Shown: positions 19,700 to 29,130 of the stretch, piece after piece
How the letters are laid out: every line of letters begins with the position of its first letter
Position numbering within the stretch: the first letter of the stretch is position 1
Source: an uncultured Arachnia sp.
Lineage (GTDB): Bacteria; Actinomycetota; Actinomycetes; Propionibacteriales; Propionibacteriaceae
DNA: 64,000 nucleotides
Direction: 5' to 3'
Assembly: GCA_947499145.1 (NCBI GenBank)
Contig: CANMNB010000012.1
Span: 146,228-210,227 of the forward strand
Translations under genes and position numbers: made by a program
The notes under the pieces: model-generated
Told to the model about the DNA's origin: nothing
Seen by the model: only the letters and a program-made list of their open reading frames with translations
Database searches by the model: none

Positions 19700-22146
19700 G
19701 ACTGCCGCACCGTGAACGGCCGCGACATCATCACGAAGCGCAGCACCCGCGCCGCGACCTGCTGGACCTCCCCGAGCCGGACGCCGTTCGGCTTCGCCAG
19801 CGACTTCAGCAGGGAGCCGTCCTTGCCGCGCCGCAGCCCGTCGATCGTCGCCCCGGGCATGAGGACGTCGACCCCCGCGCGGACGCGATAGGCGGAGTCC
19901 TCGAGGTCGGGGAAGTCGGGATCCTTGTCGTGCTGCATCCACCAGTCGGTCATGACCATGCCGTCGTAGCCCCACTGGCCGCGCAGGATGGTGGTGACGA
20001 GCTCGTAGTTGTAGTGGGCCCAGACGCCGTTGACCTTGTTGTAGGAGGTCATAATCGTCTGCGGGCTGGACTCGGCGACACAGATCTCGAAGCCCTTGAG
20101 GTAGATCTCGCGGAGCGCACGCTCGGAGACCCGGGAGTCGTGCTTGTTGCGGTTGGTCTCCTGGTTGTTGGCCGCGAAGTGCTTCGGGCAGGCGGCGACG
20201 CCCTGGGACTGGACCCCGTTGACGACGGCGGCTGCCGCGCGGCCGGTGACCAGCGGATCCTCAGAAAAGTACTCGAAGTTCCGCCCGCACAGCGGGTCGC
20301 GGTGGATGTTCATGCCCGGGCTGAGCAGCACGTCGGAGCCCTTGGCGATCATCTCCTTGCCGTGCTCGGCAGCGAGCTGCTGCACGAGGGCGGGGTTCCA
20401 GGTGGACGCGAGCGCGGTGCCGCAGGGCAGCAGGGACGCGTAGGCGCTGAGCCGGATGCCGGACGGGCCGTCGGTGCAGGTGACCGGCGGCACCCCCTTG
20501 GCGCGGAGTGACTCGGTCAAGCCGCCGAAGACGCCCGCGTTGCCCGCGGCTCCGAGGGGGCTGTTCATGCGACGGTCACCCCGCGTCAGGGCCTCCAAGT
20601 CCTCGTTCCCGAGCTGGGCGACGAACTCCTCCAGCGTGTGACGACCGGCGGCGACGTCGTCGAGGGAGATCCCCCGGTCTCCGGTGGGCCGGATGTCGGC
20701 GGGAAGACCGGACTCGATCCGCTCCTTCAGAGCGACCGTGCGTGTCGGCACGGGCTCCCAGCCGATCTGGATGGCCTCGCCGTCGCGGGCGACGGTCATG
20801 CGCTCGAAGCGATGGGCGGGATCGACGGCGCAGGCCTCCTCCAGTTGCTCCACGACACGCAGCTCCGGGACCTCGTGGCGGCCGACGGGCTCGGCCGTGC
20901 GAACATCCGTACCGACGAGGAACTCGTAGGTGCCCGGCTGCAGCACCCACGCCGACTTGTGGCCGCTGGCACCCGAGTCGTCGTAGGACGCCACGGTGGC
21001 CAGGGGGAATTCCAGGTCCAGGAGCTGGGTCTCGCCAGGGGCGAGCTCCCGGGTCTTGGCGAAGGCGGCGAGGACCCGGGCGGGGGTGGCCAGCGGACCG
21101 TCGGGTTGGGCGACGTAGACCTGCACGACCTCCTGGCCTGCGTGGTGGTTTCCGGTGTTGGTGACGTCGACGGCCAGGCGGACCACGTCGTCGACCACCT
21201 CGACGGAGGTGGCGGTCAGCCGGAAGCTTGCGTAGCCGAGGCCGAATCCGAAGGGGAACTGGACGGCGTCGCGAGCGAAGGTCTCGAAGTAGCGGTAGCC
21301 GACGAAGATGTCCTCGGCGTAGTCGTTGTGGTCGTGGTGCCCGAAGTTCGGGGCGCTCGGGTAGTCCTCGTAGCGGCGGGCGATGGTGTCGGTGAGCCGT
21401 CCCGACGGCGCGACGGCCCCGGTAAGGACGTCCACCAGCGCGCGAGCACCCTCCATGCCGCCCTGCCAGGCGAGCACGAGCCCCTGCAGCCGGTCGCGGT
21501 ACTCCTCCACCCAAGACAGATCCATCACGTTGCCGGTGTTGACCACCGCCACCACGCGCTCGAAGCGTGCGACGACGGCGTCGAGCATGGCCCGCTCGGC
21601 GTCGGTCAGGTAGTAGGAGCCTGGCTCGAGTGCGCTCTCGCGGTCCTCACCGGCGGCGCGGCCGATCACGACGACGGCCACGTTGGCCTCGGCTGCTGCC
21701 TCGCGGAGCAGCGATGCCTCCAGCGGCATCTCCTCGAAATGTCGCGGCCAATGTCCCCAGAACCCCTGGTCCGGGGGGTTGGCTGCGGACCAGCGCTCGT
21801 ACGCGCCGGCGAGGCCGTCGACGAGGGGGACGTCCGCCTCGCGCAGGGCCTGGAGCAGCGATACCTCGTAGAGCGGCTTGACGTCGCCGCCGGATCCGTA
21901 GCCGACGGCGAACCAGTCGCACTGCACCCGCCCGAACACCGCCACCTTCTGCGTCGGCTCCAGCGGGAGGACGTCGTCGTGGTTGCGCAGCAGGACGACT
22001 CCTTCGGCCGCGGCACGCCGCGCGAGGTCGGCAAGCTCCTGCGGCACGGTCCGATCCGTGTTGACGATCTCGGTGGACGCCTGCGTCAGGCCGTTGAACG
22101 CGCGATGCATCAGCTTGTTGTAGACGCGCCAGAATTCTTGCTTCAT
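19693..22146 (-). CDS. GH3 beta-glucosidase with reversed domain order
   Basis: C-terminal-type GH3 domain (GVVLLRNHDDVLPL, GFGLGYASF) precedes catalytic barrel (DGPSGIR, KHFAANNQETNR, VMTDWW). Confidence 0.9.
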   Translation of the reverse strand: MKQEFWRVYNKLMHRAFNGLTQASTEIVNTDRTVPQELADLARRAAAEGVVLLRNHDDVLPLEPTQKVAVFGRVQCDWFAVGYGSGGDVKPLYEVSLLQALREADVPLVDGLAGAYERWSAANPPDQGFWGHWPRHFEEMPLEASLLREAAAEANVAVVVIGRAAGEDRESALEPGSYYLTDAERAMLDAVVARFERVVAVVNTGNVMDLSWVEEYRDRLQGLVLAWQGGMEGARALVDVLTGAVAPSGRLTDTIARRYEDYPSAPNFGHHDHNDYAEDIFVGYRYFETFARDAVQFPFGFGLGYASFRLTATSVEVVDDVVRLAVDVTNTGNHHAGQEVVQVYVAQPDGPLATPARVLAAFAKTRELAPGETQLLDLEFPLATVASYDDSGASGHKSAWVLQPGTYEFLVGTDVRTAEPVGRHEVPELRVVEQLEEACAVDPAHRFERMTVARDGEAIQIGWEPVPTRTVALKERIESGLPADIRPTGDRGISLDDVAAGRHTLEEFVAQLGNEDLEALTRGDRRMNSPLGAAGNAGVFGGLTESLRAKGVPPVTCTDGPSGIRLSAYASLLPCGTALASTWNPALVQQLAAEHGKEMIAKGSDVLLSPGMNIHRDPLCGRNFEYFSEDPLVTGRAAAAVVNGVQSQGVAACPKHFAANNQETNRNKHDSRVSERALREIYLKGFEICVAESSPQTIMTSYNKVNGVWAHYNYELVTTILRGQWGYDGMVMTDWWMQHDKDPDFPDLEDSAYRVRAGVDVLMPGATIDGLRRGKDGSLLKSLAKPNGVRLGEVQQVAARVLRFVMMSRPFTVRQSQ

Positions 22147-22231
22147 GTTGTCCTCGCGGTGATGGTCGGGCGTGCCGCCGACTGTGGCGAGGTTACGCCG
22201 ACATCCTCGACTGGCACGAACCCAGTGTAGG

Positions 22232-22243
22232 CGAAACGCTTCG
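22232..22243. promoter_or_regulatory. Putative LacI-family operator upstream of GH3
   Basis: CGAAACGCTTCG, central CG near-palindrome about 86 bp upstream of the GH3 ATG. Confidence 0.4.
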
Positions 22244-22283
22244 ACGATGGCACGCTCGGGGAACGAGGAGCACCACAACTGAC

Positions 22284-22321
22284 TGTCACATCTGTGCTGG
22301 TCTTCCGTCACAGATGTGACA
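22284..22321. repeat. Perfect 13-bp inverted repeat with conserved 12-nt loop
   Basis: TGTCACATCTGTG-CTGGTCTTCCGT-CACAGATGTGACA; diverged second copy at 42238-42275. Confidence 0.85.
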
Positions 22322-22332
22322 CCTAGTGCCTC

Positions 22333-23136
22333 CTACGTCAGGCGCGCGGCCACGTCGATGGCCTGTCGCACGTAGCCGCCGCCGAAGAGGGCCACGTGTA
22401 CCAGCAGCATGTGGAACTGGTGCAGCTCGACGCGGTCCCGCCAACCGTCGGCGAGCGGACTCACCTCGCGGTAGCCCGCAAGGGTCTCCGCGAGGTGCGG
22501 CGACCCGAAGAGGGCCAACTCGGCAAGGTCGGTCTCGGCGTGCCCACCGTGCGCGCTGGGATCGATGAGGGTGCCGACGACCTCGTCACCCGTCGCAGCC
22601 CACACGACGTTCCCACCCCAGAGGTCGCCGTGGATCCGAGCGACACCATCCCTGGCCACGAGCGCCGGCTGCGGGGCGTCGTGGGTGCCGGCGGCGATCA
22701 CCTCGATGGCCCGCTCCACCGTGGAGGTCTGGGCGCGTGCCAGGTTGCCGTTGTCGGCGGCGATGCGGACGTACGGCGCCAGCCGCGTGTCAGCGTAGAA
22801 CTCACCCCATGTCGCGTACCGGGGCTCCGCGACGGCGTGGGCCGGCAGCTCGGCGAGCCGGGCGTCGGCGACGTCGAGTCCTGGCGGCGGCTCCCCCCAC
22901 CATCCAGCGCCTGACGCATGGGTGCGGGCGAGCCGTCGGCCGAACTCCGCGGCCTGCGTGGCGCTGGGCGCGGTGGGGACGAGCATGCGGGTGGAGAGGT
23001 GCTGCTCCCCCACGTCGACGACCTCGGCCACCGCCGCTCCCCCTTCGACCTCGGCCTCGGCGAGCCAGGCCAAGCTCGCAACCTCCGTGGCCACGCCCGC
23101 ACGGGATCCGGTCTTGCGGAAGACCTCCCCGATCAT
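22333..23136 (-). CDS. Fructosamine kinase family protein
   Basis: ARIHGDLWGGNVVWAATGDEVVGTLIDPSAHGGHAETDLAELALFG. Confidence 0.9.
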   Translation of the reverse strand: MIGEVFRKTGSRAGVATEVASLAWLAEAEVEGGAAVAEVVDVGEQHLSTRMLVPTAPSATQAAEFGRRLARTHASGAGWWGEPPPGLDVADARLAELPAHAVAEPRYATWGEFYADTRLAPYVRIAADNGNLARAQTSTVERAIEVIAAGTHDAPQPALVARDGVARIHGDLWGGNVVWAATGDEVVGTLIDPSAHGGHAETDLAELALFGSPHLAETLAGYREVSPLADGWRDRVELHQFHMLLVHVALFGGGYVRQAIDVAARLT

Positions 23137-23927
23137 CCCGGGGCCGCCCCCGGCATGTCGAGGAGTTGGTGCACGCCGTCGAGGATCTCGGAGGGGCGGA
23201 ACGGGAAGCGCTCGACCTGCGTCCGCGTCGCGATTCCCGTGAGGACGAGGACGGTGTGCAGGCCGGCCTCCATCCCGGCGATGATGTCGGTGTCCATGCG
23301 GTCGCCGATCATGCCGGTCTCCTCGGAGTGGGCGCCGATCCGGTTCAGGGCGGAGCGGAACATCATCGGGTTCGGCTTGCCGACGACGTACGGCTTGCGG
23401 TTGGTGGCCTCGGAGATCATCGCCGCGATGGCGCCCGTCGCGGGCAGGATCCCCTCGGCGCTGGGGCCCGTGGGGTCCGGGTTCGTGATGATGAAGCGCG
23501 CGCCCTTGGCGATCAGTCGAACAGCCGTGGTGATGGACTCGAAGGAGTAGGTCCGGGTCTCGCCCACCACGACGAAGTCCGGGTCACGCTCGGTCATGAC
23601 GAAGCCCGCATCGTGAAGGGCGGTGATCAGGCCGGCCTCGCCGATGACGTACGCCGAGGCGCCGGGCAACTGGGACTGCAGGAAGTCGGCCGTGGCCATG
23701 GCGGAGGTCCAGAGCCGTTCCTCGGGGACCTCGAGCCCGGAGTCGCGCAGCCGCGCGGCGAGGTCGCGGGGGGTGAAGATGGAGTTGTTCGTCAGGACGA
23801 GGTACTCCGTGCCCTCTGTCCTCCACTTCTCGAGGAGTTCCTGGGCGCCCGGGAGGGCACTGTTCTCGTGGACGAGGACGCCGTCCATGTCGGTGAGCCA
23901 GCACCGGATGTCCTTACGCGTACGCAT
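23133..23927 (-). CDS. HAD-IIA family hydrolase (NagD-like)
   Basis: IRCWLTDMDGVLVHENSALPGAQELL, VLTNNS, MIGDRMDTDIIAGMEAGL. Confidence 0.92.
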   Translation of the reverse strand: MRTRKDIRCWLTDMDGVLVHENSALPGAQELLEKWRTEGTEYLVLTNNSIFTPRDLAARLRDSGLEVPEERLWTSAMATADFLQSQLPGASAYVIGEAGLITALHDAGFVMTERDPDFVVVGETRTYSFESITTAVRLIAKGARFIITNPDPTGPSAEGILPATGAIAAMISEATNRKPYVVGKPNPMMFRSALNRIGAHSEETGMIGDRMDTDIIAGMEAGLHTVLVLTGIATRTQVERFPFRPSEILDGVHQLLDMPGAAPG

Positions 23928-23960
23928 GGCCCAACCGTATCCCGCCTGCCCGGATCCCAC

Positions 23961-24905
23961 TCAGGAGAGTTCGACGACCCACGTCTGCAGGATGTCCTCC
24001 AGACGACCGTGCAGGCGGATGTTCGCGAGGTCGTCGCCACGGGTGGCGCCGTCGTTGACGATCACGACCTCCTTGCCGTCGCGCGCCGCCCGGCGCACGA
24101 AGCGCAGGCCGCTCATCACCGTCAGGCTCGAGCCCAGCACGACGAGCGCGTCGGCGGCGTCCAGCGCGGCGAACGCCTCGTCGACGACGCGACGATCCGC
24201 GTTCTCGCCGAAGAACACCACGTCCGGCTTGAGGATTCCGGTGCAGCGCGGGCAGGCGGGCACCCGGAACTCGTCGGTGCGGTCCACCTCGGCGTCGCCG
24301 TCGGGCAGGGTCATGGCCTCACGGGCGAGGTCGTCGAGGCGGCGGGCGACCTCCGGGTTGCGGGCCAGCAGGTCGTCCTGGAAGTCGTCGCGGTCGATGA
24401 GGAGGCCGCAACCCAGGCACACGACCCGCGACAGGGCGCCGTGGAGGTCGATCACCGGGTCCGAGCCGGCCTCCTGGTGCAGCTGGTCCACGTTCTGCGT
24501 GACCACGGCGCGGACGGACAGGCGGCGCTGGAGGCTGGCCAGCCTGAGGTGGTTGTCGTTGGGTTCGGCTGCCTGGAAGGCCTGCCAGCCGACGACGCTG
24601 CGAGCCCAGTAGCGGCGTCGCGATGTCTCCGAACCGACGAACTCCTGGAACGTCATGGGCGAGCGGGGCCGGGCGTCGGGACCGCGATAGTCCGGCAACC
24701 CGGACGCCGTCGACATGCCCGCCCCGGTGAGGAACGTGACCGTGCTCCCGGCGATCCGACGGGCGGCCGCCACGACGTCCTCCTCCGGCGAGGTCCTCCC
24801 GAAGCCCCCGGTGCCAGGGCCCCAGGCACCCGTCGATGGCAGGGTGACGCCCCCGTCGACGGCCGTGCGGAACCATCCGCCGACGTCCGGCATGCGCTCG
24901 CTCAC
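23961..24905 (-). CDS. SIR2-family NAD-dependent protein deacetylase
   Basis: TGAGMSTASGLPDYRGPDARP, TQNVDQLHQEAG, zinc Cys pairs, VVFFGEN; start uncertain (24905 or 24893). Confidence 0.92.
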   Translation of the reverse strand: MSERMPDVGGWFRTAVDGGVTLPSTGAWGPGTGGFGRTSPEEDVVAAARRIAGSTVTFLTGAGMSTASGLPDYRGPDARPRSPMTFQEFVGSETSRRRYWARSVVGWQAFQAAEPNDNHLRLASLQRRLSVRAVVTQNVDQLHQEAGSDPVIDLHGALSRVVCLGCGLLIDRDDFQDDLLARNPEVARRLDDLAREAMTLPDGDAEVDRTDEFRVPACPRCTGILKPDVVFFGENADRRVVDEAFAALDAADALVVLGSSLTVMSGLRFVRRAARDGKEVVIVNDGATRGDDLANIRLHGRLEDILQTWVVELS

Positions 24906-24936
24906 GCTGTCACCGTACCCGGCTTGACCGATGCGC

Positions 24937-24948
24937 ATATCGTGATAT
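24937..24948. promoter_or_regulatory. Putative PadR operator
   Basis: ATATC-GT-GATAT inverted repeat in the divergent SIR2/padR intergenic region. Confidence 0.5.
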
Positions 24949-24987
24949 ATCTTTAGCGCATCGATACATGACACTGAAGGAGAATCG

Positions 24988-25539
24988 ATGACCTACGACA
25001 TGCACCCTGAACGCCGCGGAGGACGCGGACATCGCCGAGGCCCCGGGCCGGAGGGTCGCCGGCATGGCGGACCCGACACCGGCCATGGGCGGGGCCAGGG
25101 CAGGCGCCGGCACCGCGGACACGTCCGCGTCGCCGTCCTGACCCTGCTCTCCGAGGAGCCCATGCACGGCTACCAGCTCATGCAGACCATCTCCGAGCGC
25201 ACCAACGGCGCCTGGGCACCGAGCCCCGGGGCCATCTACCCCACGCTGGCACTGCTGGAGGACGAAGGCTTGGTCAGCGTCGTCGAGAGCGACGGACGCA
25301 AGCTGGCGACCCTCACGGATGCCGGCCGCGCCTACGTGGCCGAGCACCAGACCACCTGGCCCGACCCGTTCCCGAGCGACGAGACCCGGGCGGAGAACCT
25401 GCGCGAGCTCGTGCAGCAGGTCGCCGAGGCCACGCGCCAGGTGGGGCGCAGCGGAAGCCCCGACCAGCACAGCGCCGCAGCACAGGTGCTGCGCGACGCC
25501 CGCAAGGCGCTGTACCTCCTGCTGGCCGAGCAGGACTGA
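24988..25539 (+). CDS. PadR-family transcriptional regulator
   Basis: VRVAVLTLLSEEPMHGYQLMQTISERTNGAWAPSPGAIYPTLALLEDEGLV. Confidence 0.93.
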   Translation: MTYDMHPERRGGRGHRRGPGPEGRRHGGPDTGHGRGQGRRRHRGHVRVAVLTLLSEEPMHGYQLMQTISERTNGAWAPSPGAIYPTLALLEDEGLVSVVESDGRKLATLTDAGRAYVAEHQTTWPDPFPSDETRAENLRELVQQVAEATRQVGRSGSPDQHSAAAQVLRDARKALYLLLAEQD

Positions 25540-25540
25540 C

Positions 25541-27772
25541 CTACCCGACCACCACCGACCGGGTGTGGCGGACCGCCACCTGGTCGAGGGCCAACAGCGG
25601 CCCCGCGGTGGCATCGCGACGATCGGCCGCGGCGGGAGGCAACCAGACGAGCGCCTCCGGATGCAGCGGGAGGATCTCGAGCACGAGCTCGTCCCCGGTC
25701 CCCGGCAGGGCCTCGACGTCGAGCAGCCAGGGCGTCTGGTCGTAGAAGCGATCGGCCACCACCTCGCCACCGCGCACGAGTCGCGCGACGTCGCCCGCCC
25801 AGCTGATCTCCAGTAGTCGCTCGCCGCCGTCCAGCGGGTCAGGCAGCTTGAACCCCCAGCGAGCGGCCGCGTCCCAGTCACCCCCGGTCGGCGCCGCTGC
25901 GCGCCCCCCGGAGGATCCGTACGACGCGGGCGCCTCACCCGCGTCCCGCACGAGCCCCGTCGCCAGCACCACCGGCGAGGGGGCTCTCGTCGTTCCTGCG
26001 TCGAGCCCCACCCAGGCGCCGTCGCGCCATGCGTCGACGCGCGGGCGTCCCGATGTGCGCACCACGAGCCTGCCCCCGTCTATCCACACCGGTTCATCGG
26101 AGCGGACCACTCGGCGCTCGGCACCGAGCACCCAGAGCCGGGCAGCATCGTGGGCGGCGATGACGTGCACGTCGACGGCGGCGTCGCCGTCGCGGATGTG
26201 GAGGCGACCGCCGTCGGTGAGTTCCCAGACGCCCTGCTCGAGTTCCAGCCCGTCCCCGGTCACCTGCGCCCCCGCCGCGAACGCGACCTGCGCGGGGATG
26301 CCCGGTTCCGCCACCAGGAACAGGCCGTCGCCGTTACGGGTGAGCAGCGACGCCGTCGCCCAGCGCACGGTCACGCCGTCGACGTCGACGTTCACCGGCC
26401 AGCGGGCGACGGTGCCGGGTGGAATGTCGAGTGGCGCGTGGCCGAGCACGACGGTCTCCCCGTCCAGCCCGACCTCCAGCCTGACTCCGGGGATCGCGGG
26501 AAGCGGGATGTGCGGTTGGTGCCAGTTGACGAACACCACCCCGGAGCGGCCATCGCTACGAAGGCTCCAGCGGGGAGCGTCGTCCGGCGAGATGGCGGCC
26601 GGCATGGGCGCGAACCACTCGTCGAACGCCTCGACGAAGGCATGCTGCAGTCGTAGGCCGGCCATCGCCGGCCCCGGGCTCCCGGCGGCGCCGATCGGCG
26701 CCTGGAAGTCGTAGTCGAACTCCGGCAGGTCGTTGGGGTAGCCAGTGGCCTGCGACTCCTGCATGCCCGGCTCCGGGTTCGTGCCTCCGACGTACATGTA
26801 GTAGCCCTGCCACGCTGATCCGCTGCCCAGCTTGGCGTTCGCGACGGCTGGGACGTCGAGGGGCAGCAGCACCGGTCGGCGATGGTAGGCCGTCGCCATT
26901 CCCCCACCCAGCTCGCACGTGGCGACGGGGAACGTGGGGTCCACGTCCTTGGTTGCGACGCTGTCGATGTCGACGCCGCGGACGTCCGCGCCGGTACCCG
27001 GGTCGTCCCACTCGTGCGACATCCGAAAGTGCGCCCTGAACGTCGGATGCCAGGGCGAGTCGTGATCCACCCAGAACCCGTCGCCGTAGCCCGACCACAC
27101 CGGCAGGACCTCGTCGGGGGGCAGGTCTGCACCGCCCCACGCCGTCGCGGTCCAGATGGGGGTGCTGAGGCCCGCCTCACGGGCCAGTGATTTGAGGGTG
27201 GCAAGGTGCTGCGGCTGGTCGTAAAGCTCGTTCTCGAGCTGGATCGCGACGATCGGCGAGGTGGGCCCGCACAGGTCTCCGACCGCGTCCGCGACGTGGG
27301 CGTACCAGCCGCGCACGACGTCGAGGTAGGCCGGGTCGTCGGTGCGGTGCTGAACCGGCAGCTCCTGGACCCAGTCCGGGAAGCCGCCGTTGCGGGCCTC
27401 GGAATGGACCCAGGGCCCGATGCGCAGGGCGACGAGGAGCTCCAGCTCGGCGCAGAGCTCGATGAAGGCGCGGAGGTCGAGCTCACCGTCGAACGTGGCC
27501 CGGCCACGGACGGGCTCGTGGTGCAGCCAGATGACGTAGGTGGACACGACGTCGACTCCGCTGGCCTTCAGAAGCAAGAGCCGTTCGCGCCAGTCGCGAC
27601 GGGGCACGCGCGAGTAGTGCATCTCGCCCGAGATGGGCAGCCACGGCCGACCGTCGAGCGTGAGGTGCCGACTGGTCATGGCGACACGCTCGTGACGGTC
27701 GACCTCGTTGGACATGCGGGGCCGGGTCAGTGGCGTCTGCCAGGCGGCTGCGGTGAGGCGGGACACGGGCAT
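25541..27772 (-). CDS. GH35 beta-galactosidase
   Basis: ISGEMHYSRVPRRDWRERLLLLKASGVDVVSTYVIWLHHEP, GPWVHSEARNGGFPDW, AIQLENELYD. Confidence 0.92.
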   Translation of the reverse strand: MPVSRLTAAAWQTPLTRPRMSNEVDRHERVAMTSRHLTLDGRPWLPISGEMHYSRVPRRDWRERLLLLKASGVDVVSTYVIWLHHEPVRGRATFDGELDLRAFIELCAELELLVALRIGPWVHSEARNGGFPDWVQELPVQHRTDDPAYLDVVRGWYAHVADAVGDLCGPTSPIVAIQLENELYDQPQHLATLKSLAREAGLSTPIWTATAWGGADLPPDEVLPVWSGYGDGFWVDHDSPWHPTFRAHFRMSHEWDDPGTGADVRGVDIDSVATKDVDPTFPVATCELGGGMATAYHRRPVLLPLDVPAVANAKLGSGSAWQGYYMYVGGTNPEPGMQESQATGYPNDLPEFDYDFQAPIGAAGSPGPAMAGLRLQHAFVEAFDEWFAPMPAAISPDDAPRWSLRSDGRSGVVFVNWHQPHIPLPAIPGVRLEVGLDGETVVLGHAPLDIPPGTVARWPVNVDVDGVTVRWATASLLTRNGDGLFLVAEPGIPAQVAFAAGAQVTGDGLELEQGVWELTDGGRLHIRDGDAAVDVHVIAAHDAARLWVLGAERRVVRSDEPVWIDGGRLVVRTSGRPRVDAWRDGAWVGLDAGTTRAPSPVVLATGLVRDAGEAPASYGSSGGRAAAPTGGDWDAAARWGFKLPDPLDGGERLLEISWAGDVARLVRGGEVVADRFYDQTPWLLDVEALPGTGDELVLEILPLHPEALVWLPPAAADRRDATAGPLLALDQVAVRHTRSVVVG

Positions 27773-27829
27773 GGGCTTCCCCCAAACTGGACGATGACCC
27801 CACACCCTAGAGCAGGTAGTCCCCCTGCG

Positions 27830-27895
27830 CCCTCAGGAAAATCGAACACTGATCGATTCTCCCCCGTCCGCGTCCGAGACTGCTTCACTGACCCC
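27830..27895 (+). repeat. Palindromic intergenic repeat, copy 3
   Basis: CCTCAGGAAAATCGAACACTGATCGATTCTCCCCCGTCCGCGTCCGAGACTGCTTCACTGACCCC. Confidence 0.85.
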
Positions 27896-27908
27896 AACGG
27901 TTCCGGCC

Positions 27909-28367
27909 TCAGCCCACCTCGGAGACGGCCAACAACTGTCCCAACACCGAGCGGTACCCCAACTTCAACACCTGCGCCGCCGGGCGCTGCAGGAACCCGG
28001 GCAGCCACGGGAGTTGGACCTCGTGGTGCCAGCGGACGAAGCTGCCCCCGGGCATGGGCGTGACCAGGAGGCGGATGCTGCCGCGGATGGCGCGGCTGTG
28101 CTTGCTGATGCGTGCGCTGGCGGTGGGACTGTCGTCGCCGAGCCGCAGTTCCTCGACCCGCATGACGTCGTTGAAGCCCACGGGCCCCAGACCCGTGCGC
28201 GCGACGAACTGCGAACCGACCCTGAGCTCGTCCGCGGCGACGGCGGGGGTCACCGTCGTCAGCGGGATCACCCGCGAGTGCTCGCGCAGGTCGAGGATGC
28301 GCCGGATCGCCTCCGGCGGCCGGCAGCCACACTCGATCTCGATCGTGAACGACGCCCGCTCAGCCAC
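27909..28367 (-). CDS. SRPBCC-family protein
   Basis: 152 aa; FTIEIECGCRPPEAIRRILDLREHSRVIPLT... GFNDVMRVEEL... WHHEVQLP. Confidence 0.65.
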   Translation of the reverse strand: MAERASFTIEIECGCRPPEAIRRILDLREHSRVIPLTTVTPAVAADELRVGSQFVARTGLGPVGFNDVMRVEELRLGDDSPTASARISKHSRAIRGSIRLLVTPMPGGSFVRWHHEVQLPWLPGFLQRPAAQVLKLGYRSVLGQLLAVSEVG

Positions 28368-29091
28368 GGCGTCCCCTGACGAGATGGAGGATGTCGCGTT
28401 GCCAGCCGTCGACGGTGCGCGCCTCCAAGCGCCTGAACCCCGCGTCGGCCATCTGGTCCATGAGCACCGGGATGGAGGCGAAGTCGTCGACGGAGCGGTG
28501 CAGGTAGTCGTACAACTCGCGCTGCCGGGCGACCACGGCGGAGAGCGGTGTGATGACCAGCTTGTTCACCCAGCTCCAGCGACGCTGCGCGTGGCCAGCT
28601 CCGGCCACCGAGTAGTCCATCGCCACGAACGGCGCGTCGTCCGCCATCGCCGTCGCGATCGCGGTGAGCGTGCCGGGCACGTCCGGGACGTTGCGCAGCA
28701 GGTAACAGGCGAGCGCGCCGTCGACCCTCGGGAGATCCAGCTCGGCGAGTTGCTCGGCGCGGGCGTGGCGGAACGTCACCTCGGCAGGCCAGTCGCGGCG
28801 GCGGGCCTGTTCCAGCATCCCGGCCGACGCGTCGACCCCCACAATGGTGGGCTCCATGCCACGCTCGCGGGCGGCAGCCAGGAGGGCTGCCGTCGAGAGG
28901 CCGGTGCCGCACCCCAGGTCGAGGAGGAGCGGCCGGGGCTCGTCGACGAGGTCGAGCAGTGCCTCGGCAGCGGTGCGCAGGTGGCGGTGGTACCCGGGGT
29001 TGAGGCCGACCATGACGTCGTAGGTGTCGGCGACGGCGTCGAAGCCGTGGGCGACGGAGCGGCGGGTGAGCGGTCGGCGGGCGTCGTGCAT
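28360..29091 (-). CDS. Class I SAM-dependent methyltransferase (UbiE-like)
   Basis: VAHGFDAVADTYDVMVGLNPGYHRHL, LLLDLGCGTGLSTAALL, VDGALACYLLRNVPD. Confidence 0.9.
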   Translation of the reverse strand: MHDARRPLTRRSVAHGFDAVADTYDVMVGLNPGYHRHLRTAAEALLDLVDEPRPLLLDLGCGTGLSTAALLAAARERGMEPTIVGVDASAGMLEQARRRDWPAEVTFRHARAEQLAELDLPRVDGALACYLLRNVPDVPGTLTAIATAMADDAPFVAMDYSVAGAGHAQRRWSWVNKLVITPLSAVVARQRELYDYLHRSVDDFASIPVLMDQMADAGFRRLEARTVDGWQRDILHLVRGRRG

Positions 29092-29130
29092 GACGGCAAC
29101 GCTACTGGCGACGCGTGCCCTGCGCGGGGA

